64,000 nt of DNA from Streptomyces aureocirculatus (GCF_000720475.1 NZ_JOAP01000039.1:1-64000); one strand, 5' to 3'; positions 36,363 to 46,202 are shown, numbered from the stretch's first letter. The notes: generated by a model from the sequence alone, not told the origin. Translations and numbers: made by a program.

Positions 36363-38683
36363 CGGGTGGCCTCCTGCGGGGTGGGGGCGGGTGTCCGCCC
36401 GTCCAGCGGGGTGACGGGCGGCAGTGAATCCTCGGGCTCGCCGAGGAACACCCGGCGGACGACGCGCTCGGCGGCCCGCCCGTCGTCGAACTCGCAGAAG
36501 CGCCGCCGGAACGCCGCCCGCGCCTTCGCCGCCGCCCCGTCCCGCCAGGCGTCACAGGTGAGGATCCGGGTCAGTTCCTCCTGTGTACGGGCCACCGGTC
36601 CTGGCGCCTGTGACGGCAGGTCGAAGTAGACGCCGCGCGTCTTCGCGTACGTCTCCCAGTCGTCGGCGTAGATCACGATCGGGCGGTCCAGGTTGGCGTA
36701 GTCGAACATGATGGAGGAGTAGTCCGTGATCAGCGCGTCAGCCGCGAGGGCGAGGTCCTCCACCGGGTCGTACGTGGACACGTCGACGATGCGGCCGGAA
36801 CGGCGCAGGCTCGGCAGGGGCGAGGCCGCGCCGCCGTAGAAGTAGTGGCCCCGCACCAGGAGCACGGTGTCCTCGCCGAGCCGGTCGGCGAGTGTCGCCA
36901 GGTCCAGGCGCGGCGTCCACGTCGCCTCGTAGTCGCGGTGCGTGGGCGCGTACAGCAGGGCGCGCTTGCCGGGGGCGATGCCGAGGCGCTCGCGGACCGC
37001 GCGGACGTCCGCGGCCGTCGCCGTGTAGTACACGTCGTTGCGCGGGTAGCCGTGGTCGAGCTCCACGTAGCGGGACTGGTAGGCGCGCTGCCACATCTGC
37101 GTGGAGTGGCTGTTGGACGAGACGCTGTAGTCCCAGCGGTCGACGCGTGCGAGCAGGTCGTGGAAGTTCAGGCCCTTGGCCGCCGCCGGGTAGTCGAGCT
37201 GGTCGAGGCCCATGCGCTTCAGGGGGGTGCCGTGGTGCGTCTGGAGGTGCACGGCGTCGGGACGCTTGACCACCGCGTTGGGGAAGTTGGCGTTGTTCAC
37301 CAGGTACTTGGCCGTCGCGAGGACCCGCCAGTAGCGGCGCGTTCCCGGTACGACGTGGTCGGTGCCCGGCGGCAGCAGCGGCACGTTGTCGGCGGCGACG
37401 ATCCACACCTGGTGGATGTGCGGGGCGAGTTCGGCGAGCTTCGCGGCGACGGCGGCCGGGTTGCAGGCGACGCCCCGGTCCCAGTACGCGGAGAACACGG
37501 CCAGGTTCGGGTCGATCGGACGTTTCAGGTCCTGGTGGTACTGAAGGTCACGGACCTTCCTGCCCACCGTCCGCCGGCTCCCCCTGACCGCCGAGCGCAC
37601 CGTGCGGCGCCGCTGGTTCGCCGCCTGGAACACGCGGTACTTGGTGTACGCGTTCTCCTCCAGGAGGCGGCGGCGCATCCCTTCCAGGCCGCCGGGGCGC
37701 CGGTACCCGGGCGGCCGGAATTCCACCGCGGCCCGGGCGGCGCGGGCGAAGAACTCCCGCGCGGTGTCATCGGGCAGGGGCGCGCGGGCCACGGTGCGCA
37801 GGCTCGCGGTGACCATCGCGGCGTACAGCACGGCGCGCGGACCGGGGCCCGCGTCGTGCTCGGCGGCGAGGCGGAGCAGCCGCTCGTAGGTGTCGAGGAG
37901 CGCGAAGTGGTCGTCGGCCGTGACCGGCGGCAGGCTCTGCGCCCGCAACTGCCGGTCCTCCAGGGCCGCCTGGTCCAGGGCCGCGATCCGTCCCGCGGTG
38001 AGCAGCAGCGCGTACGCCGTGAACAGCTCGTCGTCCGTGGCGAGGCCCGCCCGCTGCCGGGACCGCCAGAAGTCCGCCCGTACGACGTGGGTGCCGAGCA
38101 GCGGTGTCACCTTCAGCAGGTCCGGGCAGTCCCCGAGGGACACCTCGCGGCGGCCCGGCTCGGCGAGGAAGCCGCCGTCGGGGCTCGGCATGCGGGAGTG
38201 CCGCCAGGTGGAGCGGACGTGATCGGTGAGCAGGACGTCCACTTCTTGCGGGGCGGCGGTTTCTTGCGGGGGCGCAGATTCTTGAGGGGCCGTAGATTCC
38301 GGCGGGGCCGCCATTTCCTGCGAGGCCACAGCCTCCTTCGAGGCCACAGCCTCCTGCGAGGCCGCCGTCTCCCGGAAGGCGGCCACCCGCTCGGCGACCG
38401 CCCGTGCCGCGAGCGCGGGGACGCTGTCCTTGCTGTGCACGAACTGAAGCCAGCGCCCCGTCGCCCGGTCCGCGCCCGCCGCGCGGGCCGTGCCGTCCGC
38501 GGTGCCGTCGGGCAGCGCGACGAGGGTGACGTACGGGTGCCGTTCCGCGGCCTGGCGGGCGGAGTCGCCGACGGCCGCGACGACGACCTCCACCGCGGGC
38601 GCGGCGTCCGCGAGGGCCGCGAGGCTCTCCGCGAGGTGCCCCTGTACGTTGCGGCCGTACACCACGACGCTCAGCTCCGGCAT
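36359..38683 (-). CDS. TagF-like polymerase (CDP-glycerol glycerophosphotransferase family) with degenerate GT2 domain
   Basis: 774 aa. The C-terminal part (about residues 360-745) is a Glyphos_transf domain: LQTHHGTPLKRMGLDQL near residue 480, YPRNDVYY, LLYAPTHRDYEATW and LITDYSSIMFDYANLDRP. Such enzymes polymerise glycerol- or ribitol-phosphate wall teichoic acid or related chains. The N-terminal 120 residues resemble GT2 but lack the DDxS and DxD residues (SKDSVP replaces the latter). Residues 126-170 form a Glu/Gln/Pro repeat linker. The ATG at 38683 is preferred because an upstream in-frame ATG directly abuts the predicted -10. Confidence 0.87.
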   Translation of the reverse strand: MPELSVVVYGRNVQGHLAESLAALADAAPAVEVVVAAVGDSARQAAERHPYVTLVALPDGTADGTARAAGADRATGRWLQFVHSKDSVPALAARAVAERVAAFRETAASQEAVASKEAVASQEMAAPPESTAPQESAPPQETAAPQEVDVLLTDHVRSTWRHSRMPSPDGGFLAEPGRREVSLGDCPDLLKVTPLLGTHVVRADFWRSRQRAGLATDDELFTAYALLLTAGRIAALDQAALEDRQLRAQSLPPVTADDHFALLDTYERLLRLAAEHDAGPGPRAVLYAAMVTASLRTVARAPLPDDTAREFFARAARAAVEFRPPGYRRPGGLEGMRRRLLEENAYTKYRVFQAANQRRRTVRSAVRGSRRTVGRKVRDLQYHQDLKRPIDPNLAVFSAYWDRGVACNPAAVAAKLAELAPHIHQVWIVAADNVPLLPPGTDHVVPGTRRYWRVLATAKYLVNNANFPNAVVKRPDAVHLQTHHGTPLKRMGLDQLDYPAAAKGLNFHDLLARVDRWDYSVSSNSHSTQMWQRAYQSRYVELDHGYPRNDVYYTATAADVRAVRERLGIAPGKRALLYAPTHRDYEATWTPRLDLATLADRLGEDTVLLVRGHYFYGGAASPLPSLRRSGRIVDVSTYDPVEDLALAADALITDYSSIMFDYANLDRPIVIYADDWETYAKTRGVYFDLPSQAPGPVARTQEELTRILTCDAWRDGAAAKARAAFRRRFCEFDDGRAAERVVRRVFLGEPEDSLPPVTPLDGRTPAPTPQEATR

Positions 38684-38758
38684 CCCTGCTCCAGCCTCTC
38701 TGCTGCCTCTGTCGTCGGCTCGGCCGTCGGCTCTGCCAACGCTGCTAAACGCTCCCAT

Positions 38759-38788
38759 AGTGTAAGGATCTGCTTATTGGCGCGACAA
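38759..38788 (-). promoter_or_regulatory. Candidate vegetative promoter for the TagF-GT2 operon
   Basis: On the minus strand TTGTCG (38788-38783), an 18-base spacer and TACACT (38764-38759) form a good housekeeping-type promoter. Transcription would begin about 65-70 bases before the ATG at 38683. It lies in an AT-richer patch than its surroundings. Confidence 0.65.
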
Positions 38789-38802
38789 AAGGGGCAAGGA
38801 TC

Positions 38803-39630
38803 TCAGCTCCTGCCGCCGGTGAACCGCTCGTACTCCTTCATGACCTCCGCCGTCGGGCCGTCCAGGCGCAGCTCCCCGTGTTCCAGCCACAGCACGCGGT
38901 CGCAGGTGTCCCGGATCGACTTGTTGTTGTGGCTGACGAGGAAGACCGTCCCCGCGCGCTCGCGCAGCGCGCGGACGCGGGCCTGGGAGCGCTGCTGGAA
39001 GGCGCGGTCGCCGGTGGCCAGGGCCTCGTCGATCAGCAGGACGTCGTGGTCCTTGGCGGCACCGATGGAGAAGCGCAGGCGCGCGGCCATGCCGGAGGAG
39101 TAGGTGCGCATCGGCAGCGAGCTGAAGTCGCCCTTGTCGTCGATCCCGGAGAAGTCGACGATGCCCGCGCCGCGCTCCCGGGTCTCCTCGCGGGACATCC
39201 CCATCGCGAGGCAGCCGAGCCGGACGTTGCGCTCGCCGGTGAGGTCGTTCATCAGGGCCGCGTTGACGCCGAGCAGCGAGGGCTGCCCCTCGGTGTAGAT
39301 CCGGCCGCGCTCGACCGGCAGCAGGCCCGCGACCGCCTTCAGGAGCGTGGACTTGCCGGAGCCGTTGGTGCCGACGAGCCCGATGGCCTCGCCGCGCAGG
39401 GCGGTGAAGGACACCCCGCGGACGGCGTGCACCGTACGCACCCCGGCCTCCGCGCCGCCCCGGCGCCGCAGGACGCGGCCGAGGGCCGCGGTCGCCGCGC
39501 CCCGGGCGGTGGCCGCGCCGGAGCCGTGCACGCGGTACACGATGTCGACGGCGTCGACGACGACGGTCGGCGCGGGGGGCTCGTGCGTGCGGGGCGTGCT
39601 CGCCCCCGGGGTCGCGTCAGCCGCGGCCAT
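38803..39630 (-). CDS. Polysaccharide/teichoic acid ABC exporter, ATP-binding protein (TagH-like)
   Basis: 275 aa. Walker A GTNGSGKST (about residues 86-94), a Q-loop region with EGQPSLLGVNAALMNDLTG, signature YSSGMAARLRFSIG, Walker B DVLLIDEALATGD and H-loop LVSHN. This ABC subfamily exports wall or O-antigen-type polymers with a TagG permease. It overlaps the permease gene by 14 bases. There is no carbohydrate-binding C-terminal domain, so it probably exports a finished polymer irrespective of chain-end tagging. Confidence 0.93.
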   Translation of the reverse strand: MAAADATPGASTPRTHEPPAPTVVVDAVDIVYRVHGSGAATARGAATAALGRVLRRRGGAEAGVRTVHAVRGVSFTALRGEAIGLVGTNGSGKSTLLKAVAGLLPVERGRIYTEGQPSLLGVNAALMNDLTGERNVRLGCLAMGMSREETRERGAGIVDFSGIDDKGDFSSLPMRTYSSGMAARLRFSIGAAKDHDVLLIDEALATGDRAFQQRSQARVRALRERAGTVFLVSHNNKSIRDTCDRVLWLEHGELRLDGPTAEVMKEYERFTGGRS

Positions 39631-40528
39631 ATGTCTCCTCCGCCTTCCAGAAGTAGAGGAATCCGCCCACCCCCGCGATCAGCGCCCAGCCCGTGGCCCA
39701 CGCCCACACGTGCGGCGGGAGCCGGTCGGCGTGGAAGCTGTCGATGAGCGCGAACCGCATGAGGTCGATGTAGACGGCCGCCGGGTTGGCCTCAAGGAGC
39801 ACGGTGACCGCGCGCGGCAGATCCCTGTCGGCCAGGACCTTGTCGATGCTCCACATCACCCCGGACGCGTACATCCAGGTCCGCAGCACGAACGGCATCA
39901 ACTGCGCGATGTCAGGCGTCCTCGCGCCGAGGCGGGCGAGGGCGAGCGCGAGGCCCGCGTTGAAGACGAACTGCAGGGTGAGCGCGGGCAGGACCAGGAG
40001 CCAGGAGGCGCTGGGCGGCACCCCGAAGCAGAGCAGGATCGCGAGCAGCGCGCCCAGCGAGAACAGGAGCTGCTGGAGCTGTTGCAGGCAGTACGAGATC
40101 GGCAGCGCGGCCCGCGGGAAGTGCAGGGCGCGCACCAGACCGAGGCTGCCGGAGACGGCGCGGGTGCCCGCGAGGGCGGACTGCTGCGTGAAGGTGAACA
40201 CGAAGACGCCCGTGACCAGGAACGGCACATAGTCCGGCACGTCGTGCTTGGTGTCCATCAGGACGCCGAAGATGAAGTAGTAGACGGCCGCGTTGAGCAG
40301 CGGTGTCAGCACCTGCCAGAGCTGGCCGAGCTTCGCCCGGCTGTACTGGGCGGTGAGCTTGGCCGTGGCGAACGCGGTGATGAAGTGGCGCCGCCGCCAC
40401 AGTTCGCGCACATAGGCGGGCAGGGAGGGGCGGGCGCCGCTGACGGTCAGGCCGTGGCGGGCGGCGAGGGCCGCCGCGGACTCCGCCGGCGGCTCCGCCG
40501 TGGGCGGTTTGTCGAGTACGAGGGTCAC
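39617..40528 (-). CDS. Polysaccharide/teichoic acid ABC exporter, permease (TagG-like)
   Basis: 303 aa. ABC2-type permease with six transmembrane segments (about residues 70-290), an amphipathic RELWRRRHFITAFATAKLTA before the first, and the C-terminal FLYFWKAEETYGRG typical of streptomycete TagG homologues. It forms the channel with the ATPase encoded next. The GTG at 40528 follows GGAAG at 8 bases; a GTG 18 codons upstream lacks a ribosome site and is not used. Confidence 0.92.
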   Translation of the reverse strand: MTLVLDKPPTAEPPAESAAALAARHGLTVSGARPSLPAYVRELWRRRHFITAFATAKLTAQYSRAKLGQLWQVLTPLLNAAVYYFIFGVLMDTKHDVPDYVPFLVTGVFVFTFTQQSALAGTRAVSGSLGLVRALHFPRAALPISYCLQQLQQLLFSLGALLAILLCFGVPPSASWLLVLPALTLQFVFNAGLALALARLGARTPDIAQLMPFVLRTWMYASGVMWSIDKVLADRDLPRAVTVLLEANPAAVYIDLMRFALIDSFHADRLPPHVWAWATGWALIAGVGGFLYFWKAEETYGRG

Positions 40529-40586
40529 GGCCGTTGCTTCCGCTCGGGGACGTGGGAGGGCGGCGGCACGGTGCGATGTCACGCAG

Positions 40587-40646
40587 GTTCACATCGGAAC
40601 ACGTGGGTTCACATCGAACACGCGGGTTCACGCCGGAACACGTCGG
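40587..40646. promoter_or_regulatory. Three tandem GTTC-N5/6-GAAC elements
   Basis: Repeats at 40587, 40607 and 40626 (period 19-20 bp) each read GTTCAC-AT/GC-CG-GAAC and continue ACGTGG-like. Each is a GTTC...GAAC inverted repeat. They lie between the divergent tagG and TetR genes and are good operator candidates. Confidence 0.75.
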
Positions 40647-40652
40647 GACGGG

Positions 40653-40718
40653 ACCGTATCGTCGTCACGCAGACAGTAGGACGCCGCGACGTCGGAACGC
40701 AACCGTTTCGTCGTCACG
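40653..40718. promoter_or_regulatory. Pair of 17-bp direct repeats upstream of the TetR gene
   Basis: ACCGTATCGTCGTCACG (40653-40669) and ACCGTTTCGTCGTCACG (40702-40718) differ at one base and are 49 bp apart. A TATGCT -10-like hexamer (40722-40727) ends 6 bases before the TetR ATG, suggesting a leaderless transcript. Confidence 0.65.
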
Positions 40719-40733
40719 TCCTATGCTGTCCTC

Positions 40734-41384
40734 ATGACGACGCGTGACAGAGAGCCCGGGGAAAGCGGGAAAAAGCCCGGTGACCGGGGCCGCAGGGCGC
40801 CCGCGGGGGCCGCCGTGCTGCGCGAGGACGTGACGGAGGCCATCCGCGCCGCCGTCTTCGAGGAGCTCGCGGCGGTGGGGTACGCGCGCATGTCCATCGA
40901 GGGCATCGCGCGCCGCGCGGGCGTCGGCAAGACGGCCGTCTACCGCCGCTGGCGTTCCAAGCTGCACCTGGTGCTCGACCTGGTGTCGGCGCTCGCGGTC
41001 CAGGGCCTGCCCACGCCGGACACCGGCACCCTGGAGGGCGATCTGCGCCTGCTGTACGAGGTGACGTCGCGCGCGCTGCGCCACCCCGTCGCCTCCCAGG
41101 TCGTCCCCGACCTCCAGGCGGAGGCGGCCCGCAACCCCGACATCGAGGCGGCCCTGCAGAAGGCGCTGCGCGAGGGGCAGTACGGCGTGGCGAGCGGCAT
41201 CGTCGCGCAGGCCGTGGCGCGGGGCGAACTGCGCGCGGGCCTGAGCGGCACGGACGAGGCCCTTGCCCTGGACCTGATGTCGGGGCCGCTGTACTGGCGG
41301 GCGGTCGTGGTGCGCGGCGAACTGCCCGAGGGGTATCTGGAAGGACTGGCCAGGGCGACGGCGGCGGCGCTCAACGCGCTGTGA
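40734..41384 (+). CDS. TetR/AcrR family transcriptional regulator
   Basis: 216 aa. A basic 30-residue tail, then the TetR helix-turn-helix (about residues 35-80: MSIEGIARRAGVGKTAVYRRWRSK) and a TetR_C_11-type ligand domain. It is divergent from the exporter genes and probably controls them or itself through the repeats in 40583-40733. The ligand is unknown. Confidence 0.93.
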   Translation: MTTRDREPGESGKKPGDRGRRAPAGAAVLREDVTEAIRAAVFEELAAVGYARMSIEGIARRAGVGKTAVYRRWRSKLHLVLDLVSALAVQGLPTPDTGTLEGDLRLLYEVTSRALRHPVASQVVPDLQAEAARNPDIEAALQKALREGQYGVASGIVAQAVARGELRAGLSGTDEALALDLMSGPLYWRAVVVRGELPEGYLEGLARATAAALNAL

Positions 41385-41411
41385 GCCCCCTCGCGCTCAA
41401 CGCGCGGTCAG

Positions 41412-41576
41412 CTACGGCTGCCTCTCCCGGGTCAGCACGAGGACCGTGATCGAGCCGATCACGGCGCAGCCCGTGGTGATGCTCACGGCCAGTTCCGTCG
41501 CCCCGCTGAACGCGACGCTGCTGAAGGCGTTGAAGACGATGGCGACAGCGAGCACGAACCAGAGGACGGCCTTCAT
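41412..41576 (-). CDS. Small two-helix membrane protein
   Basis: 54 aa, starting MKAVLWFVLAVAIVFNAFSS, with a second hydrophobic stretch ITTGCAVIGSITVLVL and a short basic end. No family is recognised. The ATG at 41576 follows AGGTCC. It is convergent with the TetR gene and divergent from the histidine kinase gene. Confidence 0.7.
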   Translation of the reverse strand: MKAVLWFVLAVAIVFNAFSSVAFSGATELAVSITTGCAVIGSITVLVLTRERQP

Positions 41577-41743
41577 GGCGGGGACCTTTCGGGGTACGGA
41601 CTTTCGTTCGTGGCCCACTCTGCCCGCACCGCCCGCGATGATCGAGGGGGCACCCACCCTGGCCGGTGGTGTAGCGCGCTCCACCACCGGGCCGGTGGCA
41701 CACCCACCCGTGCCCGCGCGGGGGCTCGCATAGCCTGAGGGGC

Positions 41744-42919
41744 ATGCGAGAGACGATCGAGCGGGCGGACCGCGCCTCCATGCAACTGCTCCTCGGCGCG
41801 GGCCTCGCCCTCCTCTCGTACGTGTTCGTCGGCGTCCTGCTCTTCACCGCCGTCGCCTCGCTCATCGTGATCGGCCTGGGCGTGCTGCCGGAGACGGTCC
41901 TGATGCTGCGCCGCATCGCCGGCTACAAGCGGCGCCAGGTCGCCCAGTGGTCGGGCACCCGGATCCCCGAGGCGTACACGCCGCTGACCGGCACCCTCGT
42001 GGAGCGGGTGCGCAAGGCGGTCAAGGACCCCGGCACCTACCGGGACCTGCGCTGGCTCGTCGTCCACTTCGTCTACGGCCTGCTGCTGCTGTACGTGGCG
42101 CTGCCGCTGTGGGTGATCGGTGTGATCGTCGACGGCGTGTGGTGCGGGCTGCTCCGCCGCGGGGCCGTCGTGCTCCCGCTGATCGTGCGCCTCGCCGAAC
42201 TCGACGCGCGCTGGTCGCGGGCGCTGCTCAAGCCGTCGCCCGAGGCCGAGCGCAACGCCGAACTGGCCGAGCGGGTCGAGGAGCTGACGGAGACCAGGGC
42301 GGGCGCGGTGGCCGCGCACGGCGCCGAACTGCGCCGCATCGAGCGGGATCTGCACGACGGCACCCAGGCGCGGCTCGTCGCCCTGTCCATGCGGGTCGGT
42401 CTGGCCAAGCGGGCCTACGACCGGGGCGGCACCGACCCCGATACGGTACGCAGACTCCTCGACGACGCGCAGGACCAGGCCGAGGAGGCCCTGACCGAAC
42501 TGCGGCACGTCGTGCGCGGCATCCACCCGCCCATCCTGACCGACCGCGGACTCCTCGGCGCGGTACGGGCCTTGGCCGCGAGCAGCGGCCTTGAGGTGTC
42601 CGTACGGGACGACGGCGTGGAGGGCGGCGCGCGGGCGCCCGCCGCGGTGGAGGCCGCCGCGTACTTCGTGGTGGCCGAGGCCCTGACGAACGCCGCCAAG
42701 CACAGCGGGGCGCGCGGGGCCGGGGTCGAACTGGCCCGCACACCCCGCGGCCTGCGGCTGTGCGTACGGGACGAGGGCAGCGGCGGCGCCGACGAGTCGG
42801 GCGGCAGCGGGCTGCTCGGCATGCGGCGCAGGGTCGCGGCCCTGGACGGGACCATGGATGTGACGAGCCCCGCCGGGGGGCCGACCGAGATCGGGGTGGA
42901 GCTGCCGTGCGTGTGGTGA
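41744..42919 (+). CDS. NarL-class sensor histidine kinase
   Basis: 391 aa. Two hydrophobic regions (about residues 15-55 and 105-150) form an intramembrane sensor with little external sequence. HisKA_3 carries the phosphoacceptor His204 in ERDLHDGTQARLV, and the ATPase domain has VVAEALTNAAKHS and GSGLLGMRRRV. It overlaps the response regulator gene by 13 bases. The compact sensor resembles kinases that respond to cell-envelope stress or to the neighbouring ABC transporter. Confidence 0.92.
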   Translation: MRETIERADRASMQLLLGAGLALLSYVFVGVLLFTAVASLIVIGLGVLPETVLMLRRIAGYKRRQVAQWSGTRIPEAYTPLTGTLVERVRKAVKDPGTYRDLRWLVVHFVYGLLLLYVALPLWVIGVIVDGVWCGLLRRGAVVLPLIVRLAELDARWSRALLKPSPEAERNAELAERVEELTETRAGAVAAHGAELRRIERDLHDGTQARLVALSMRVGLAKRAYDRGGTDPDTVRRLLDDAQDQAEEALTELRHVVRGIHPPILTDRGLLGAVRALAASSGLEVSVRDDGVEGGARAPAAVEAAAYFVVAEALTNAAKHSGARGAGVELARTPRGLRLCVRDEGSGGADESGGSGLLGMRRRVAALDGTMDVTSPAGGPTEIGVELPCVW

Positions 42920-43551
42920 TCGCGGAGGACAACGCGTTGCTGCGGGAGGGGCTCGTGCTGCTCCTGACATCGGCGGGGCACGAGGTGGCGGCCGTCGCGA
43001 CCACCGGACCCGAGATCCTGCCCGCCCTCCTGGAACACCGGCCCGACGTGGCCGTCCTCGACGTCCGGATGCCGCCCGGCTTCCGCGACGAGGGGCTGCG
43101 CGCGGCCATCGACGCCCGCAGGCAACTGCCGGGCCTTCCCGTCCTCGTCCTGTCCCAGTACGTCGAGGAGACGTACGCGGCCGAGCTGCTCGGCGGTGAC
43201 GCGAGCGGTGTCGGCTATCTCCTGAAGGACCGCGTCGGCCGGGTCGACGCGTTCCTCGACGCCCTGGAGCGCGTCGCCACGGGCGGCACCGCGCTCGACC
43301 CGGAGGTCGTCACCGAGCTTCTGACGCGGCGCGCCGACGACCCCCTGGACTCGCTCACGCCGCGCGAGCGCGAGGTGCTGCACCTCATGGCCGAGGGCCG
43401 CGACAACACCACCATCGCGGCCACCCTGGTCGTCTCCGAACGCGCGGTCAGCAAGCACATCGGGAACGTCTTCCTGAAGCTGGGCCTGCCGCCCAGCGAC
43501 AGCGGGCACCGGCGGGTGCTCGCTGTCCTCGCCTATCTCAACAAGGCCTGA
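42907..43551 (+). CDS. NarL/LuxR-type response regulator
   Basis: 214 aa. Receiver domain with phosphoacceptor Asp52 (VAVLDVRMPPG) and a LuxR helix-turn-helix (LTPREREVLHLMAEGRDNTT, about 153-205). The GTG at 42907 lies inside the kinase gene behind GTGGAG, so kinase and regulator are co-translated. The convergent ABC transporter genes are plausible targets. Confidence 0.93.
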   Translation: MRVVIAEDNALLREGLVLLLTSAGHEVAAVATTGPEILPALLEHRPDVAVLDVRMPPGFRDEGLRAAIDARRQLPGLPVLVLSQYVEETYAAELLGGDASGVGYLLKDRVGRVDAFLDALERVATGGTALDPEVVTELLTRRADDPLDSLTPREREVLHLMAEGRDNTTIAATLVVSERAVSKHIGNVFLKLGLPPSDSGHRRVLAVLAYLNKA

Positions 43552-43575
43552 CCGAGGGGGTATCGAGGCCTGTCC

Positions 43576-43594
43576 GGGGCGCGGCCCGCGCCCC
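43576..43594. terminator. Bidirectional hairpin between convergent genes
   Basis: GGGGCGCGG and CCGCGCCCC form a tight 8-9 bp GC stem between the response regulator and the ABC permease, which end toward each other. Confidence 0.6.
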
Positions 43595-43601
43595 CACCCC
43601 C

Positions 43602-46202
43602 TCACCCCGTCGGGTACCGCCCCCGCAGCACCCGCCGCACCGGCGGCACCGTCCCCGCCAGGGCCGTCGCCGCGACCACGCCGACGATCAGCGCGGCCTG
43701 GGCGGGCGGCAGGTAGGGCAGGGCGCCCGCGAAGGCCAGGCTGAAGGCGAGCAGCGGGACCAGGGCGACGGCGGCGCCCACCACCAGGCCGGTGACGGCG
43801 ACCGCGGCTGCCTCCGCGTGCAGCATCCGGCGCAACTGGGAGCGGGCCGCTCCGGCCCTGCGCAGGAGGGTGAGTTCGGGGCGGCGGCCGACCGCGATCA
43901 GCGAGAGTGTGCTGAGGACGGCGATGACGGTGAAGGCGCCGATCGCGCCGACCGCCGCCCCGGTCACCACTTCGCCCAGGGCCTGGTCCTCGGGTTCGAC
44001 GCGCACCGCGTCCCGTACGGCCGCCGCGTCCCGGTGCGCGCGGGCGCCCGGCACGGCCGCGCCCACCGCACGGAGCGTGCGGGCCGTGCCGTCCGTCGCC
44101 ACCAGGACCCGGGCCTGCCCGGCGCCGGACGCGTGCCGCAGGACCTCGTCGCGGGCGAGCAGGAAGTCCCCGGTGCCGAGGCCCCGTCCGTAGACCGCGG
44201 CCACCCGCAGCCGCCCTTCGGCGCCGTCGCCGAAGCGCAGCCGCACCGTCGAGCCCGGCTCGGCGTCCAGGGCGCGCGCCCGGTCCGTGGAGAGGGCGAC
44301 GGTGCCGGGGCGCAGGCCCGCCAGGTCGCCTTCGCGGACGTCGGGGTCCAGGGTGCGGGTCAGGCGCTCCGGCGTGACGCCGAGCACCGGCAGGCGTTCG
44401 AGCTTCGGTTCGCCCGCCTCCTTGCCCGCGAGCACCACCGTGCTGCGCACGACCAGCGTCGCGCCCGACACCCCGGGCAGGGCCCTGATCCGCTCCAGGG
44501 CGCCGCGCGGGAGCCCGCCTTCGGCCCGTACCACCACGTCCGCGCGGGCGGCGTCCCGTACCTGGGCCCGGGCCTCGTGCGTCAGGGTGGCGCCCGCCGC
44601 GAGCTGCACCAGGGCGAACGCGGTGACCAGGACGACGGGGGTGATCGCGGCGCCCAGACGGGTCGCCGCCGCCGTGCAGTTGGCGGCCGCGAGCCGGCCG
44701 CCGGGGCCGCCGAAGCGGCGCATCGGCGCGCCGAGCACCCGCATCGCGCCCGTCGCGATCCACGGGCCGAGCACCGCGCACGCGATCACCATGAGGACCG
44801 CGGCGGCACTCGCTGCCGCCGCCGCGGCCTGCCCGCCCTGGAGCGTCGCCGTTCCCGCGGAGCTGACACCGAGGCCGAGCAGCACAAGGCCCGTGATGCG
44901 GCGCGGAGTTCCCGGCGGTGACTCGCGCAGCGCCTGCGCGGGCCGCACCTTCGCCGTGCGACCGCAGGCGATCAGCGCCGAGAGCCGGGCGACGAGTACG
45001 GTGACGCCCGCCGTGACCAGCGGTGCCGCCACCAGCCAGGGCGGGAAGGGCAGCACGAGGCCTGCCGGCACCGCACCGCGTGCGTCAAGGAGCGCGCGCA
45101 GCACCAGATGCGCGGGCACGGCGAGGACGGCGCCCACCGCGGCCGCCGCCACCGCGACACGCCCCACCTCGCGGCCCACCGCGCCCCGCAACTGCCGGGG
45201 CGTCGCGCCCACGGCCCGCAACAGGCCCAGCTCGTGGCCGCGTTGGCGCAGCGCCTGCACGACCGTCGACGACACCACAAGGACGGCGATCAGCGTCATC
45301 GTCCCCGCGACCGCCCCGAGGATCTCCAGGAGGGTGCCGCGCGCCGGGGACGCCGTCAGGTCCTCCGCGGCCCCGCGGCCGTCGCCGGTGAGCACCCGAA
45401 GCCCCGCCGCGTCGCCCTTCGCCCGTACCCCGGTGCCGCGGAGACCGGCCTCGTCCACGGCGTCCCGCACCCGCCCGTGCAACGCGCCGGTGCCGACGCC
45501 CTCTTCGGCCACGACGCCGACGGCGTCCACCGTGCCCGCGTGCCCGGCGAGGCGGCGCGCCTCGCCGCCGGTGAAGTAGACCGCCGCACGCGGCCCGTCC
45601 GCGACGCCCACCACCCGGTACGTCCGGTCGGCCCCGTCGACCCGCAACGCGACCCGGCCGCCGACCGCGTGCACGGGACGCGCGCCGCGCCCCACCACGA
45701 CCTCACCCGCCCGCTGCGGTTCCCGTCCGTCCCGCAGCGCGTACGGCGCGAGGCGGGCCGCGTCCCAGGGGCGGCCGGTGGCGGCGGTGCCCGCGAGGCC
45801 CACAGGGAACACCCGGTCGGCGATCGCCGCCCGCACGCCCGGCACCCGGCGCACCACGTCGAGCGCGCGCTCGGGCACCCGCACCCGTTCCGTCAGGCCC
45901 GCCGTCGCCGTCTCCGGTTCCGAGCCCCACGGCTTGGCGGTGTAGCGGGTGTTCTGGTCACCGGCGACCACGAGGTCGGCCGCCGCGTAGCGCTCCACGC
46001 GCGCGTGGCCGAGCGCCGCCGACGTCACGGCGAGCGCGAAGGCGCCGAGCAGCGTGGACGTCAGCACGAGCGCCGCGAACACCGCGGCCCACGCCTTCCG
46101 ATGCGCACGCGCCCCGCGGGCGGCGAGCAACGCGACAACGCCCCCACCACCCCGCCTGCCCGCCGCCGTCCCCGCCGCCGAGGTACCCCGCGTCCCGCTC
46201 AC
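43602..46202 (-). CDS. FtsX-like ABC transporter permease
   Basis: 866 aa with two FtsX/MacB repeats, about ten transmembrane segments and two large extracytoplasmic domains. Landmarks are [20 protein letters not shown] and [20 protein letters not shown] in the first half, and [20 protein letters not shown] with [12 protein letters not shown] in the second. The GTG overlaps the ATPase gene stop (GTGA). The pair likely exports a lipophilic or peptide compound, or transmits mechanical signals. Confidence 0.93.
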   Translation of the reverse strand: MSGTRGTSAAGTAAGRRGGGGVVALLAARGARAHRKAWAAVFAALVLTSTLLGAFALAVTSAALGHARVERYAAADLVVAGDQNTRYTAKPWGSEPETATAGLTERVRVPERALDVVRRVPGVRAAIADRVFPVGLAGTAATGRPWDAARLAPYALRDGREPQRAGEVVVGRGARPVHAVGGRVALRVDGADRTYRVVGVADGPRAAVYFTGGEARRLAGHAGTVDAVGVVAEEGVGTGALHGRVRDAVDEAGLRGTGVRAKGDAAGLRVLTGDGRGAAEDLTASPARGTLLEILGAVAGTMTLIAVLVVSSTVVQALRQRGHELGLLRAVGATPRQLRGAVGREVGRVAVAAAAVGAVLAVPAHLVLRALLDARGAVPAGLVLPFPPWLVAAPLVTAGVTVLVARLSALIACGRTAKVRPAQALRESPPGTPRRITGLVLLGLGVSSAGTATLQGGQAAAAAASAAAVLMVIACAVLGPWIATGAMRVLGAPMRRFGGPGGRLAAANCTAAATRLGAAITPVVLVTAFALVQLAAGATLTHEARAQVRDAARADVVVRAEGGLPRGALERIRALPGVSGATLVVRSTVVLAGKEAGEPKLERLPVLGVTPERLTRTLDPDVREGDLAGLRPGTVALSTDRARALDAEPGSTVRLRFGDGAEGRLRVAAVYGRGLGTGDFLLARDEVLRHASGAGQARVLVATDGTARTLRAVGAAVPGARAHRDAAAVRDAVRVEPEDQALGEVVTGAAVGAIGAFTVIAVLSTLSLIAVGRRPELTLLRRAGAARSQLRRMLHAEAAAVAVTGLVVGAAVALVPLLAFSLAFAGALPYLPPAQAALIVGVVAATALAGTVPPVRRVLRGRYPTG

